The notes below the pieces were generated by a model. That model ran no database searches. It saw only the letters and a program-made list of their open reading frames with translations, and was not told the origin of the DNA. 48,707 nucleotides of DNA from Lachnospiraceae bacterium (lineage in GTDB: Bacteria > Bacillota_A > Clostridia > Lachnospirales > Lachnospiraceae): NCBI GenBank assembly GCA_024699595.1, contig JAILPG010000099.1, positions 1 through 48,707 of the forward strand, given 5' to 3'. A program made the translations under genes and the position numbers. Positions 25,982-35,386 of this stretch are shown here, in pieces (the first letter of the stretch is position 1; each line of letters begins with the position of its first letter).

Positions 25982-27157
25982 ATGAAGATACTGATCACAA
26001 CCGACTGCAATAAGAATAATGTCTGCGGAGTCACTGCGGTAGTCATAGCCTTAAGCAAAGGGCTCAGGGGACTGGGGCACGAAGTAAAGATACTATCGCT
26101 TTCAGACAATCATAAGTCTTTTAAGGATGGGGATGCCTGTTTTATCAGATCTATTCCGGCATTTTATTACCCTGACATGAGGATGAGCCTTTCCATGCAT
26201 GATCCGTTATTAATGGAACTGACTGACTGGGCACCGGATATCATTCATTCCCAGTCCGAGGGCACAACCTTTATTATGGCCCTCAGAATCAGGAAACAGT
26301 GCAACATTCCGCTCGTTATGACCTGTCATACGGATTATGCTTATTTTGCATTTGGAAAATTCAGATCGCTTCCTCCCGTAAAAGTGCTCATGAGCACAGT
26401 CGGAAAAAAAGTTTACAGTCATGCCGTCAAGGTAACGGTTCCCTCATATAAAGCCACGGACTTTCCGCTCCTTCACGGCCTTCGCGACCAACTGACCGTT
26501 ATTCCAAACGGAGTGGAGCTTGAAAAATACAGAAAGCACCTCTCATCAGATGAGCGGCACAAATTCAGAACAGCCATGGGTATCGATGATGATACGAAAG
26601 CATTAGTGACTGTAGCAAGGCTCAGCAAAGAAAAGAACATTCGTGAGATCATAGAATTCCTGCCGGATCTTAAGAAGGTCTGTCCCAATGTGAAATATAT
26701 CATAGTCGGAGACGGCCCCGACAGGGAACATCTTGAGAAGCTAACGGAAACGCTTGGGCTTTCCGGTACTGTGATATTTACGGGACAGATCCCTTCCGAT
26801 GATGTCTGGCGTTATTACGCATCCGGAGATCTGTTTGTTTCCGCCTCGACCTTTGAGGTTCACAGCATAAGCTATCTGGAAGCCCTTGTTAACGGACTTC
26901 CGCTTCTGTGCCGCGAAGACGAGGCATTAAGGGGTGTTCTTGAACACGAAAAAAACGGGCTTATCTACAGATCAAAAGAAGAATTCTGTGAATTTGCCAA
27001 AAAAATCTTAAATAACGATGAACTCAGGAAGGACATGAGCCGCTGCTCCATAAGGATCGCGGAAGGTTTTTCAAGCGAAGCATTTTCCGTTTCAATGCTG
27101 AATCTATATGAGGATGCTATCCGCAAATACAAAGAAGCACAAGACGATCATCCATGA
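25982..27157 (+). CDS. Family 4 glycosyltransferase
   Basis: The 391-residue protein has the GT-B fold of GT4 enzymes. The N-terminal half begins MKILITTDCNKNNVCGVTAV and has PDIIHSQSEG and the CHTDY segment. The C-terminal half has VIPNGVELEKY, VARLSKEKN, IVGDGPDREHL and the donor-site loop FEVHSISYLEAL. It likely moves a sugar from a nucleotide donor to a lipid or polysaccharide; it resembles diacylglycerol glucosyltransferases, but the acceptor is unknown. ATG 25982 is chosen because it begins the canonical N-terminus and a longer start at 25946 would include the promoter. It is divergent from the chemoreceptor gene and convergent with GH31. Confidence 0.85.
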   Translation: MKILITTDCNKNNVCGVTAVVIALSKGLRGLGHEVKILSLSDNHKSFKDGDACFIRSIPAFYYPDMRMSLSMHDPLLMELTDWAPDIIHSQSEGTTFIMALRIRKQCNIPLVMTCHTDYAYFAFGKFRSLPPVKVLMSTVGKKVYSHAVKVTVPSYKATDFPLLHGLRDQLTVIPNGVELEKYRKHLSSDERHKFRTAMGIDDDTKALVTVARLSKEKNIREIIEFLPDLKKVCPNVKYIIVGDGPDREHLEKLTETLGLSGTVIFTGQIPSDDVWRYYASGDLFVSASTFEVHSISYLEALVNGLPLLCREDEALRGVLEHEKNGLIYRSKEEFCEFAKKILNNDELRKDMSRCSIRIAEGFSSEAFSVSMLNLYEDAIRKYKEAQDDHP

Positions 27158-27178
27158 TCCCCTGTGATCATAAATGGA

Positions 27179-29182
27179 CTAAAAGAGCCATTCCTTAAGA
27201 TACACCGTTTTTTTCCTGAAAAATACCGGAATGTGATCAAGCGGCGCCATAACAGTTACCGTCTGACCCCCGGCGTATTCATTTCCCGATCCGCTCTCGA
27301 TCCAGATTTCACCTGCCGGAAGGTATACATCTCTTTTTCTCTCATCCGCTTTAAGTACCGGTGCGATCAGCATATCCGGTCCGAACAGATACTCATCACA
27401 GATATCCCAGCACTTCATATCCTCCGGGAACATGTAAAACAGTGTTCTCATCACAGGCGATCCCTTTAGGTGCGCCTCCTGCATGATCTGTCTTGTGTAT
27501 GGCCGCATCTTTTCTCTGATATCTATGTATTTTCTGCATATCTCATATACTTCGTCCCCGTATGACCATACCTCGTTGGCGGCACCCGAACAGCACGCCG
27601 CGCCTCCTGTTGTTCCAAGCTGGGGCTGTCGGGGTTCCCTGTCTCCATGCAGTCTCATGACAGGACAGAAAGCTCCCCATTCAAACCATCTTGCAAACAG
27701 TTCACGAAAAGCCGGATCATCCGGATTTCCGCCATGAAATCCGCCTATATCGGTAGTCCACCACGGGATCCCTGCCATCCCCATATTAAGTCCCGCGGAA
27801 AGCTGGTTTCTCATGCTCTCAAAGCTTGAAGCGATATCTCCGGACCACACTAAAGCCCCGTACTTCTGGCTGCCTGCCCAGGCACAGCGTAAAAGATTAA
27901 TGATATTATCCTGTCCCTCAAGGCGCATTCCTTCATAGAATGTCTTTGCATATAAAACCGGATACAGATTTCCGATCTCCAGATCGGTACCGAGATAATA
28001 TCTGTAATTGTCAAAGTCATATACCGTATACTCGGGTTCCGCTTCATCAAGCCAGAATATCCTTACTCCGATGTCATAATAATTCTTCTTGATCTTTTTC
28101 CACAGATAATCCCTTGCTCCGGGATTTGTTGCATCATAATGAATGGTTGCTCCCTGAAAATTAAGCCCCGTCCTAAATCCTCTTTCCGTTCGTATCAGAT
28201 AGCCCTTTTCAAGCATCTCATCATAGTTTTCGCTCTCTCTGTCTACCGTCGGCCATACGGAAACCATTAGTTTTACGCCCATTTCTTCTAACTCATCTGT
28301 CATTGCCTCAGGATCCGGCCAGTAGGTTTCATCAAATCTCCAGTCACCCTGCTTGGGCCAGTGGAAGAAATCCACTACGATAACATCAAGCGGGATCCCG
28401 CGTTTTTTATATTCCCTTGCTACGTTTAGCAGCTCTTCCTGCGTCTGATAACGCAGCTTACACTGCCAGAAGCCCATACCGTACTCCGGCATCATGGGAA
28501 CTGTTCCCGTGACCGAAGCATAGGTCTCAACAAGCTCATCCGGTCTGTCCCCTGCGACGATCCAGTAATCCAGGACCTTGGTCGCATAAGCCTCAAAGCT
28601 CATCACGTTTTTTGAAAAAACAGCACGTCCCACCGCGGGATTGTTCCATAGAAGCCCATATCCAAGAGATGATACGGCAAAGGGAACCGAAGCCTGCGAG
28701 TTCCTGTGCGCCAGCTCGATATCCGTTCCCTTAAGGTTTAGATATCTCTGCTGATACTGGCCCATTCCGTATATTTTTTCGTTCTCGTCAAGAGACTCCA
28801 GTCTCATGGTAAGGTGGTAATCTCCGCCGATATTCGGCTTAAACTCACGTCCCTCAACCTCAATGGCACTGCAGCCGGGATCGGTTATATCCCTTCGGTT
28901 TCTCCAGTATTCTTCAAGCACCAATGTATCATCCCTGTATATCCTTATCTTTCCTGCTGCCGAGATAACAGCGGTGATCCTTCCGTTTGTGAGCCTGCCG
29001 CCTTTTTCATCTATGGATATCTTTGCATCCGGGGAAGGCTTATCACAGAGTGCAAAATCATTATCCGGAAACTTAGGACATTTTGTAGCTCTTACCCTTA
29101 GGGCATTCTGACCCCAGGCCTCAATGCGGACCGTTTCCGCATCATATCCGTATATAAGCATACCTTCTTTTTCGTAAATCAT
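27179..29182 (-). CDS. GH31 glycosidase, probable alpha-xylosidase
   Basis: The 667-residue protein carries the GH31 catalytic signature FWLDEAEPE, nucleophile D379, and the downstream acid/base region (ALVWSGDI). N-terminal beta-sandwich and C-terminal beta domains surround the barrel. Substrate-site segments DFFHWPKQGDW and WWTTDIGGFHGG fit alpha-xylosidases better than alpha-glucosidases, but the substrate is not proven. No signal peptide is present, so it is cytoplasmic. It is the last gene of the glycan locus, after GH127, and would finish imported xylose-containing oligosaccharides. Start: ATG 29182 after AAGGAG. Confidence 0.85.
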   Translation of the reverse strand: MIYEKEGMLIYGYDAETVRIEAWGQNALRVRATKCPKFPDNDFALCDKPSPDAKISIDEKGGRLTNGRITAVISAAGKIRIYRDDTLVLEEYWRNRRDITDPGCSAIEVEGREFKPNIGGDYHLTMRLESLDENEKIYGMGQYQQRYLNLKGTDIELAHRNSQASVPFAVSSLGYGLLWNNPAVGRAVFSKNVMSFEAYATKVLDYWIVAGDRPDELVETYASVTGTVPMMPEYGMGFWQCKLRYQTQEELLNVAREYKKRGIPLDVIVVDFFHWPKQGDWRFDETYWPDPEAMTDELEEMGVKLMVSVWPTVDRESENYDEMLEKGYLIRTERGFRTGLNFQGATIHYDATNPGARDYLWKKIKKNYYDIGVRIFWLDEAEPEYTVYDFDNYRYYLGTDLEIGNLYPVLYAKTFYEGMRLEGQDNIINLLRCAWAGSQKYGALVWSGDIASSFESMRNQLSAGLNMGMAGIPWWTTDIGGFHGGNPDDPAFRELFARWFEWGAFCPVMRLHGDREPRQPQLGTTGGAACCSGAANEVWSYGDEVYEICRKYIDIREKMRPYTRQIMQEAHLKGSPVMRTLFYMFPEDMKCWDICDEYLFGPDMLIAPVLKADERKRDVYLPAGEIWIESGSGNEYAGGQTVTVMAPLDHIPVFFRKKTVYLKEWLF

Positions 29183-29237
29183 CTCTGCCGCTCCTTTTTC
29201 ATGTCTCTAAACCACAGAAACCCCGTCTTACAAATGA

Positions 29238-29254
29238 CCGGGATCAGATCCCGG
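29238..29254 (-). other. Intercistronic hairpin between GH127 and GH31 genes
   Basis: CCGGGATC (29238-29245) and GATCCCGG (29247-29254) are perfect inverted arms, usable as a 6-bp stem with a 5-base loop. There is no T run. It lies 20 bases after the GH127 stop and may stabilise or attenuate the message. Confidence 0.4.
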
Positions 29255-29274
29255 ATCCACCATATAGTCCACAG

Positions 29275-31242
29275 CTACTCGGATTCATACAACCATACCC
29301 GCATTTCGTTTTCTCCCCGGTTGCCCCAGGTATGATATGGGATAAAGGTTATCTTCTGCGGGATTTCTTCATATGGTTTTCTGTCCGAATAAAGCATCTT
29401 TTTTCCGTCTTTTGCAGGCACCTCTTTGCAACGCACTCCCTCGCCCTCTATCACATTAATGCCGTTTAGCAGATCTTCCTTCCATTCATTTTTTAGTTCA
29501 CCGGTCTTTTTCAGCGACAGAGTGTGCAGGTCCTCTCCGTTATCGGCACCTTCGATGCAGTATACCTGCGGTCCTCTTGCGACAGCGACCTTATGAATAT
29601 CTTCGGAGACATTGACATTTGCATACCATCTCTTGGGCTTTATCTCAATATCAAGCTCTGCCTTATGAGTCCCGCCCGGAACGGATATATACCAGTACCC
29701 TCCGTCTGTATCAGTAACGGTTTCGGAACCGTCAACAGATCCTTTGACACTGTCTGTCCAGAAAGGAATACGTATCCCCAGGGATATTGCCGTGCCGCTG
29801 TTATTCTCGATTGAAATATTTATCCTTCCGCTTCTTGGATAATCGGCATCCAGACTGATCTTTACATCCTTTCCGCCAACCTCGCAGATCATTTCGGATC
29901 TGATGAACAGATTGACAAGTACGGTATTATCATCAAAAACAGAATAGATATAGTCACCGATCGAAGCAACGAGCCTTGCCAGATTAGGCGGACAGCAGGC
30001 GCAGCCGAGCCACTGCGGTCTTACGCTCTTTACATGACTTTTGGTCGGATCCTTTTTTCCTTTTTCGGGCACTACCTCCAGCGGATTTACGTAAAAGAAA
30101 TGCTTGCCGTCAAGAGCCATCCCCGACAGCACGGTATTATAGAGCGCCCGTTCCATAACATCCGCATACTCTGCATCCCTTTCAAGCTTTAGCATCTGTT
30201 TTGCAAAAAATACAAGCCCTATGGAGGCACAGGTTTCGCAGTACATCGTATCATTCGGAAGATCGTTATCGAGAGTAAATGCCTCTCCCTGTACCGTTGA
30301 TCCGATACCTCCCGTTATGTACATTCTTCTATCAGCTATGTTTCTCCATATCCGCCCGCACGCCCTTAAAAGCTCCTCATCACCGGTTTCTGCCGCCACA
30401 TCCGCCATAGCAGTGCACATATATACAAGCCTTACGGCATGTCCCTCGGCCGTATCCTGTTTTTCGACCGGAAGATGCGTCTGATTGTATTTATTCGGAC
30501 CGTTTGAGATCCCAAAGACCACATCCTCTCTGTTCTCCTCCTGCTGTTTTTTGTATACCTCAGGCGAACTGCCCCTGATGTTAAGAAAATACTCAGCAAG
30601 CTTTAAATATCTCTCCTCTCCCGTTACATGGTAGAGCTTCATCAGGCCGATCTCGACTTCCTCATGTCCGTCCGCAGCATGGATCTTTCCGTCTTCGGGA
30701 CCAAAAAAAGCATCGATATGATCGGCAAGCTTAAGAGCTATCGACATGGCCTTTTTGCTCCCCGAAACCTTATTGTATGCTGTCAATGCCTCAAGGAGAT
30801 GTCCGGCGCAGTAAAGCTCATGGCTTCCCACCAGATCGGTATATCTTCTTCCCGGCTTTTTGATCGTATAATATGTGTTTATATATCCATCCGCCTGCTG
30901 TGCTTTTCCGATAAGATCTACCACCCCGTCAGCAAGAGTCTTAAGATCTTCATCCCATCTGCTTTCAAGAGAATATGACACAGCCTCAAGCCATTTGTAT
31001 ACATCACTGTCCTGGAATACCCAGCCGTAATGCTCTCCTTCACTCATTCCTGCCGCTATCTTAAAGTTTTCGATAGCATGGCTTTTTTCACTCGGTATCG
31101 AATCATCATCTCTTTCCTTTTCGATAGAGATATCGATATTATCGTTTAGGACCTCCCACTGATACGGGATCATTTCCTTTCTCACAAGCTCCATATAGTG
31201 CTGCCACACAGGATCCTTTACCACAGTCTTTTCTTTTTCCAT
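29275..31242 (-). CDS. Beta-L-arabinofuranosidase, GH127
   Basis: The 655-residue protein has the GH127 layout, an alpha/alpha barrel followed by beta domains. The zinc site of this family is visible: YCETC (E336, C338) and GCACCPPN (C416, C417), the last cysteine being the nucleophile in the studied enzyme HypBA1. SHELYCAGHLLEA and MYITGGIGST are further family segments. It removes beta-linked L-arabinofuranose, as found on plant hydroxyproline-rich glycoproteins and some arabinans. No signal peptide is seen. It follows the sugar-binding protein gene after a strong terminator-like hairpin and has its own AAGGAG site. Confidence 0.93.
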   Translation of the reverse strand: MEKEKTVVKDPVWQHYMELVRKEMIPYQWEVLNDNIDISIEKERDDDSIPSEKSHAIENFKIAAGMSEGEHYGWVFQDSDVYKWLEAVSYSLESRWDEDLKTLADGVVDLIGKAQQADGYINTYYTIKKPGRRYTDLVGSHELYCAGHLLEALTAYNKVSGSKKAMSIALKLADHIDAFFGPEDGKIHAADGHEEVEIGLMKLYHVTGEERYLKLAEYFLNIRGSSPEVYKKQQEENREDVVFGISNGPNKYNQTHLPVEKQDTAEGHAVRLVYMCTAMADVAAETGDEELLRACGRIWRNIADRRMYITGGIGSTVQGEAFTLDNDLPNDTMYCETCASIGLVFFAKQMLKLERDAEYADVMERALYNTVLSGMALDGKHFFYVNPLEVVPEKGKKDPTKSHVKSVRPQWLGCACCPPNLARLVASIGDYIYSVFDDNTVLVNLFIRSEMICEVGGKDVKISLDADYPRSGRINISIENNSGTAISLGIRIPFWTDSVKGSVDGSETVTDTDGGYWYISVPGGTHKAELDIEIKPKRWYANVNVSEDIHKVAVARGPQVYCIEGADNGEDLHTLSLKKTGELKNEWKEDLLNGINVIEGEGVRCKEVPAKDGKKMLYSDRKPYEEIPQKITFIPYHTWGNRGENEMRVWLYESE

Positions 31243-31277
31243 ACATAGCTCCTTATCATGTCAGGCATGTTTACTTT

Positions 31278-31313
31278 GAAAAAGAGGCAGTGCAGCAACC
31301 TGCTCTGCCTCTT
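31278..31313 (-). terminator. Strong hairpin between binding-protein and GH127 genes
   Basis: AAGAGGCAG (31282-31290) pairs with CTGCCTCTT (31305-31313), with a second inner GCAG/CTGC stem. On the minus strand it is followed by a T run (CTCTTTTTC). It should end most transcripts just after the binding-protein gene, giving more of that protein than of the enzymes beyond. Confidence 0.8.
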
Positions 31314-31335
31314 GCATACTATATTATCATATCAT

Positions 31336-32613
31336 TTACTTTCCAAGGATACCGTCTATGGTAGCCTGTGCCTCTTTGGCCGCATCTTCGGGCGTGCTGT
31401 CACCGGTTATGACCTTATTGAAGGCAAGTGATATGGCATCAGATATATCGGGCCACTCGGGAAGAGGTCCTCTTGCATTTGCATATTGCATCTCATCTAC
31501 AAATACCTGATATACTGCATCTCCATCAAACTGATCCTTTGCGATCGTTGAATCCGATGAGATATATCCCATGTGTTCCATCATGTAAAGACAGGTATCC
31601 GTGCTTGTCGCATACTTAAGGAAAGCAATTGCCGCCTCTTCGTTTCCGCCTGCGATGACCGCATAGTTCTCTCCACCGAGACCTGATGCCTGCTCTTTGT
31701 CCTGAGGCATCATTGCAACGTTCCACTTAAGATCAGGTACTTCTTTTCTCATCGTAGGTATCTGCCAGGTTCCGTTTATCATCATTGCAAGGTTTCCTGA
31801 GATGAACTGGTTCATTGTGTCACCCTGCGTCCAGTTGATGGCTTCCTTAGGGAATGCTCCTGATTCCACAAGGTCCTTTACAAAATTCATGGCCTTGATA
31901 CCACCCTCTGAATCGATCTCATAGGAAGTCTGTCCTGTCGACCATACCCAGGGAAGGAAATTAAAGGTTCCTTCTTCATTCTGAAGTGCGCAGTGAGCAA
32001 AGCCGTATACGTTATCCTTGGTTGTCTTCTTTGCAACATCCAGAAGCTCATCCCAGGTCGTAGGTACTTCACAGCCTGCCTCAGCAAGCATGTCTTCGTT
32101 ATAGAAAAGGACCAGGTCATTGCTTCCAAAAGGAACACCGTAAAGTCTTCCGTCCAGAGTACATGAATTAACAGGTCCGGGATAATAGGTACTTACATCG
32201 AATCTGTCCGTGATATCCGCAAATATTCCCATTGCTGCATATGAAGCATGATCGGGATTGTCAAGGATAACTATGTCGGGAAGCTCGCCTGCCGATGCTC
32301 CTACAGACAGCTGCTTCTTGAAGTCAGCAAACGGAACATACTTTGCCTGAACATTTATCTTGTCCTGTCCGTCATTGAATTCCTGAATAATGTGATTAAG
32401 TGCTTCCTGATGTCCTGCGGTCTCCCAGTAATACCAGATCGTAACATCTCCTTCTGCATCTGCCGAAGCTTCTACAGGCTCCGAAGAGTCATCAGCTGTC
32501 TGAGTATCAGCAGTTTTAGAAGGCTGAGTGGAAGCGGTTGTGCCTGCACCACATCCTGCAAGCATTGTTGCGGCCATTGCACCGGCCAAAAGTGTTGCCA
32601 ATATCTTTCTCAT
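31336..32613 (-). CDS. ABC sugar transporter, substrate-binding lipoprotein
   Basis: The 425-residue protein has a signal peptide ending in the lipobox LAGC (cysteine about 21), a Thr/Ser/Asp/Ala-rich spacer (to about 55), and a type I solute-binding fold of the family 1 sugar-binding kind: VTIWYYWETAGHQEALNHI, LPDIVILDN, GVPFGSNDLVLFYNEDML, PTTWDELLDVAKKTT. It binds oligosaccharides outside the cell and delivers them to the two permeases encoded upstream. A candidate promoter and operator lie before it, and a terminator after it. The ribosome site GGAGGTAAGAT is strong. Confidence 0.93.
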   Translation of the reverse strand: MRKILATLLAGAMAATMLAGCGAGTTASTQPSKTADTQTADDSSEPVEASADAEGDVTIWYYWETAGHQEALNHIIQEFNDGQDKINVQAKYVPFADFKKQLSVGASAGELPDIVILDNPDHASYAAMGIFADITDRFDVSTYYPGPVNSCTLDGRLYGVPFGSNDLVLFYNEDMLAEAGCEVPTTWDELLDVAKKTTKDNVYGFAHCALQNEEGTFNFLPWVWSTGQTSYEIDSEGGIKAMNFVKDLVESGAFPKEAINWTQGDTMNQFISGNLAMMINGTWQIPTMRKEVPDLKWNVAMMPQDKEQASGLGGENYAVIAGGNEEAAIAFLKYATSTDTCLYMMEHMGYISSDSTIAKDQFDGDAVYQVFVDEMQYANARGPLPEWPDISDAISLAFNKVITGDSTPEDAAKEAQATIDGILGK

Positions 32614-32697
32614 ATCTTACCTCCTTAAAGAGAACGGTTTTTACAATACTATTCTCTACCCTTATCCTTCTGCTTTAAACTCCAATAAACTTAAAAA

Positions 32698-32725
32698 GGT
32701 GGAATATTCTAATCTGGTTTTGAAA
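32698..32725 (-). promoter_or_regulatory. Candidate operator upstream of the sugar-binding protein gene
   Basis: Minus-strand TTAGAATATTCCACC (32712-32698) matches the repeated motif found upstream of the permease genes (36361-36392). It lies about 85-99 bases before the start codon, as there. The adjacent palindrome GGTTTTCAAAACC (32725-32713) may be part of the site or end the kinase transcript. Binding by the locus response regulator is inference. Confidence 0.4.
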
Positions 32726-32732
32726 ACCTTTA

Positions 32733-34511
32733 TCAGAGATCATTCCTTTTAGTAAACGGAAGCGTTACTTCTATCCTGGTCCCGCCCTGAGGTACATTCT
32801 GAGCATGTATCTTTCCGGCGTTACCGTAGTACATCTTAAGTCTTGTTATCGCATTCCTCAGTCCGATCCCTCTCTTTGTATCCGATTCTTCCTCAAATCC
32901 GCCGTTAATATGATCTATGATAGCCTCATTAAGGCCCACACCGTTATCCATAACTACTATCTTAAGATCATCCCCGTCTCTTTCGACTGTTATCGAAAGC
33001 TCTGCATCGTCCCTGTTTTTGTCAAGACCATGTATAATGGCATTTTCAATGAACGGCTGTAAAAGGAGTTTGTGGATAAGTGCTTCCGATGCCTCGGGGT
33101 CCACAGAGATATTACAGGAAAAACTGTTCTTTAAACGGTACTGCTGCAGATAGATGTACTTTTTTATCCACTCCGTCTCATCCTTTACCAGAACCTCCGC
33201 ATTGCTCTCATCGATCGCATATCTTAATATGGTAGCAAGGGCGTTTATGGCATTGCTTATATCAAACTCATCCCGGTCTATCGCCATCCAGTTGATCGTG
33301 TCAAGAGTATTATAAAGAAAATGCGGGTTTATCTGCGCTTCGAGGGCAACAATCTGCGCTTCACGCTGCCTTATCATAGCTGCATCAAGCTTCATGAGCA
33401 TGTCATTGAATCCGTCCGCTATGCTCTCTATCTCTAAAGGCATCTTGCTGTCCTTTTCGATACGCACTGACAGATCCCCGTTCCTTGCCTCCTTCATTCC
33501 GTCGACTATACGTCTGACCGATGATACGAGGTCTTTGGTCAGTCGGCCCGAAAGGCTCAGTCCCACGACCAGTATGAGAATTCCGAGGACGACAATGAGT
33601 ATCAGCTGTCTTCTCTGGAGTGCATAAAAGTCGCTCAGATCCGTGACATTTACGATATCCCAGCCAAGCTCTGCGTCATGAAACAGATACAGCTGCGGAT
33701 CGGAGACCGGATAGACTGATGATCCCTTCAGAAAATCCGAATAATCCTCAAGCCTCTCCTTCTCGCTCCTGTCTGCTTCCGTGATCTTTTGTTCAAGACA
33801 GTAGGTATTTTTTCCAAAGGATATAAGACGCCCCTTTTCATCGACGATAAAGCTTGATATTCCCTCATCCGTCGTAAGATTTGAGCAGACGTTCTGTAAC
33901 AGATCCTCGTCGATACTGATTATCACTATACCGTTTTCCTTGGACAGATCCCTGTAATCTACGATCCTGTGTGCAATATGAAAGAGATAGTAATCCTTAT
34001 TTGCAAATTTCGTATCATATTCCGTGGAGAATAGATGGATGTCATAATCCTTTATGACAGTATCGTAAAGCTCATCCTTTGTAAGGCTGAAATCATCGAG
34101 CCAGGAGCTTTTGTAGGTGGCCGGAGTCATCTGTTCATAGGTCACCACTTCACCGTCTCCGGTTATAATGGTGATCGCTCTGATGTACTCCTTGGTATTA
34201 AGAAGTGAATTGATGAATCTTCGCATCTGGTTGATGGTAACCGCCTCATCGGTATTATCATTGAGGCGGTCAACCCACATTACCATGTCATCATTTGTGT
34301 ATATCTGATACAGGATATCCTCATACGAATCCAGACAGATGTTAAGACTGTTGTCTATATGGCGAAGGTTTTCCTTTGCCACTTTTTCCGTATTTTCTCT
34401 AAGGGTTACGGAAATATTGATATAGGAGAATACTCCGAGTATTAGGACCGGTACTATGGATGCAATGATAAACAGACGCCACAGCTTCGCTCTCAGGCTT
34501 TTCTTGTCCAT
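32733..34511 (-). CDS. YesM-type sensor histidine kinase
   Basis: The 592-residue kinase has membrane helices at about 11-30 and near 290-310, bounding an extracellular Cache-like sensor, then a HAMP region and the LytS/YesM-type kinase core. The phospho-accepting histidine is in EAQINPHFLYNTLDTINWMA; the ATP-binding domain has VVMDNGVGLNE and GIGLRNAITRLKMYYG. It senses a sugar signal and phosphorylates the paired AraC-type regulator. It lies between the second permease and the binding protein, so kinase, permeases and regulator form one locus. Confidence 0.92.
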   Translation of the reverse strand: MDKKSLRAKLWRLFIIASIVPVLILGVFSYINISVTLRENTEKVAKENLRHIDNSLNICLDSYEDILYQIYTNDDMVMWVDRLNDNTDEAVTINQMRRFINSLLNTKEYIRAITIITGDGEVVTYEQMTPATYKSSWLDDFSLTKDELYDTVIKDYDIHLFSTEYDTKFANKDYYLFHIAHRIVDYRDLSKENGIVIISIDEDLLQNVCSNLTTDEGISSFIVDEKGRLISFGKNTYCLEQKITEADRSEKERLEDYSDFLKGSSVYPVSDPQLYLFHDAELGWDIVNVTDLSDFYALQRRQLILIVVLGILILVVGLSLSGRLTKDLVSSVRRIVDGMKEARNGDLSVRIEKDSKMPLEIESIADGFNDMLMKLDAAMIRQREAQIVALEAQINPHFLYNTLDTINWMAIDRDEFDISNAINALATILRYAIDESNAEVLVKDETEWIKKYIYLQQYRLKNSFSCNISVDPEASEALIHKLLLQPFIENAIIHGLDKNRDDAELSITVERDGDDLKIVVMDNGVGLNEAIIDHINGGFEEESDTKRGIGLRNAITRLKMYYGNAGKIHAQNVPQGGTRIEVTLPFTKRNDL

Positions 34512-34540
34512 GGTAAACCCCCATATCTTAGGTTTTTATA

Positions 34541-35386
34541 TCATCCCTTGACCGCTCCGTTCGTCATTCCGCTGATAATGAATTTCTGCATGAATATAAA
34601 GATCAGAGTGACCGGAATGATCGCGACGATCGCAAATGCGGTCAGGTAACTCCACTTTGTTCCGTACTGCCCCATGAAGTTAAAGATTCCGGCAGTTATC
34701 GGACGCTTCTCCTGATCCAGTATGAAAGTCATGCCATATGCCAGATCTCCCCAGGCATATAGGAAAGAAAATACAGCACATACGATCACACCGGGCTTTG
34801 CAACCGGTACAAGGATCCTCATAAAAGCCGAAAATCTTGTACATCCGTCAATATATGCCGCCTCTTCAAGCGCAGCAGGGATCGAGGCAAAATAGTTCTT
34901 CAGGATCAGGACCGAAAACGGTATCCCTATCGTAGCATCCGCAAGTATCGCCGCCCCCTGGGTATTATACATGTTCATATTTCTGAACATGATAAACATA
35001 GGCGTGAGCAGTACCGATACCGGAAGCATCTGTGTCACCAGAAAGCCCAGCAGCAGGGCCTTCCTGCCGAAAAACCTGTATCTTGCGATAGCATAGGATG
35101 CCGGAACGGCAAGCACTACGGAAATAAGCATCGCACCCATGGATATCACAAAACTGTTGAAAAACGATTTGAACATATTGAAATCGCCTGTTTCAACCTG
35201 AGCCGCATATGACTTTGTATTTAGCTCATGAGGATACCATGTGGGCGGATTTAAAAATATCTCTTTTTCCGTTTTCAGCGAAGTGATAAAGGTCCAGAAT
35301 AACGGAAAAAGCAGCAAAAGCAGTATTATCACTGCTATTATACAGTATATTATATTCTTTTTTCTGCTTAATATTCTCTCATACAT
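34541..35386 (-). CDS. Carbohydrate ABC transporter permease (MalG-type)
   Basis: The 281-residue membrane protein has six helices and the ATPase-contact loop EEAAYIDGCTRFSAFMRILV, typical of the second sugar permease. FWTFITSLKTEKEIFLNPP at the N-terminus is also typical. It forms the membrane channel with the first permease. Stop and start overlap as TGATG, so the two are translated together. No ATPase gene is in the locus; a shared MsmK-type ATPase encoded elsewhere is likely. Confidence 0.93.
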   Translation of the reverse strand: MYERILSRKKNIIYCIIAVIILLLLLFPLFWTFITSLKTEKEIFLNPPTWYPHELNTKSYAAQVETGDFNMFKSFFNSFVISMGAMLISVVLAVPASYAIARYRFFGRKALLLGFLVTQMLPVSVLLTPMFIMFRNMNMYNTQGAAILADATIGIPFSVLILKNYFASIPAALEEAAYIDGCTRFSAFMRILVPVAKPGVIVCAVFSFLYAWGDLAYGMTFILDQEKRPITAGIFNFMGQYGTKWSYLTAFAIVAIIPVTLIFIFMQKFIISGMTNGAVKG

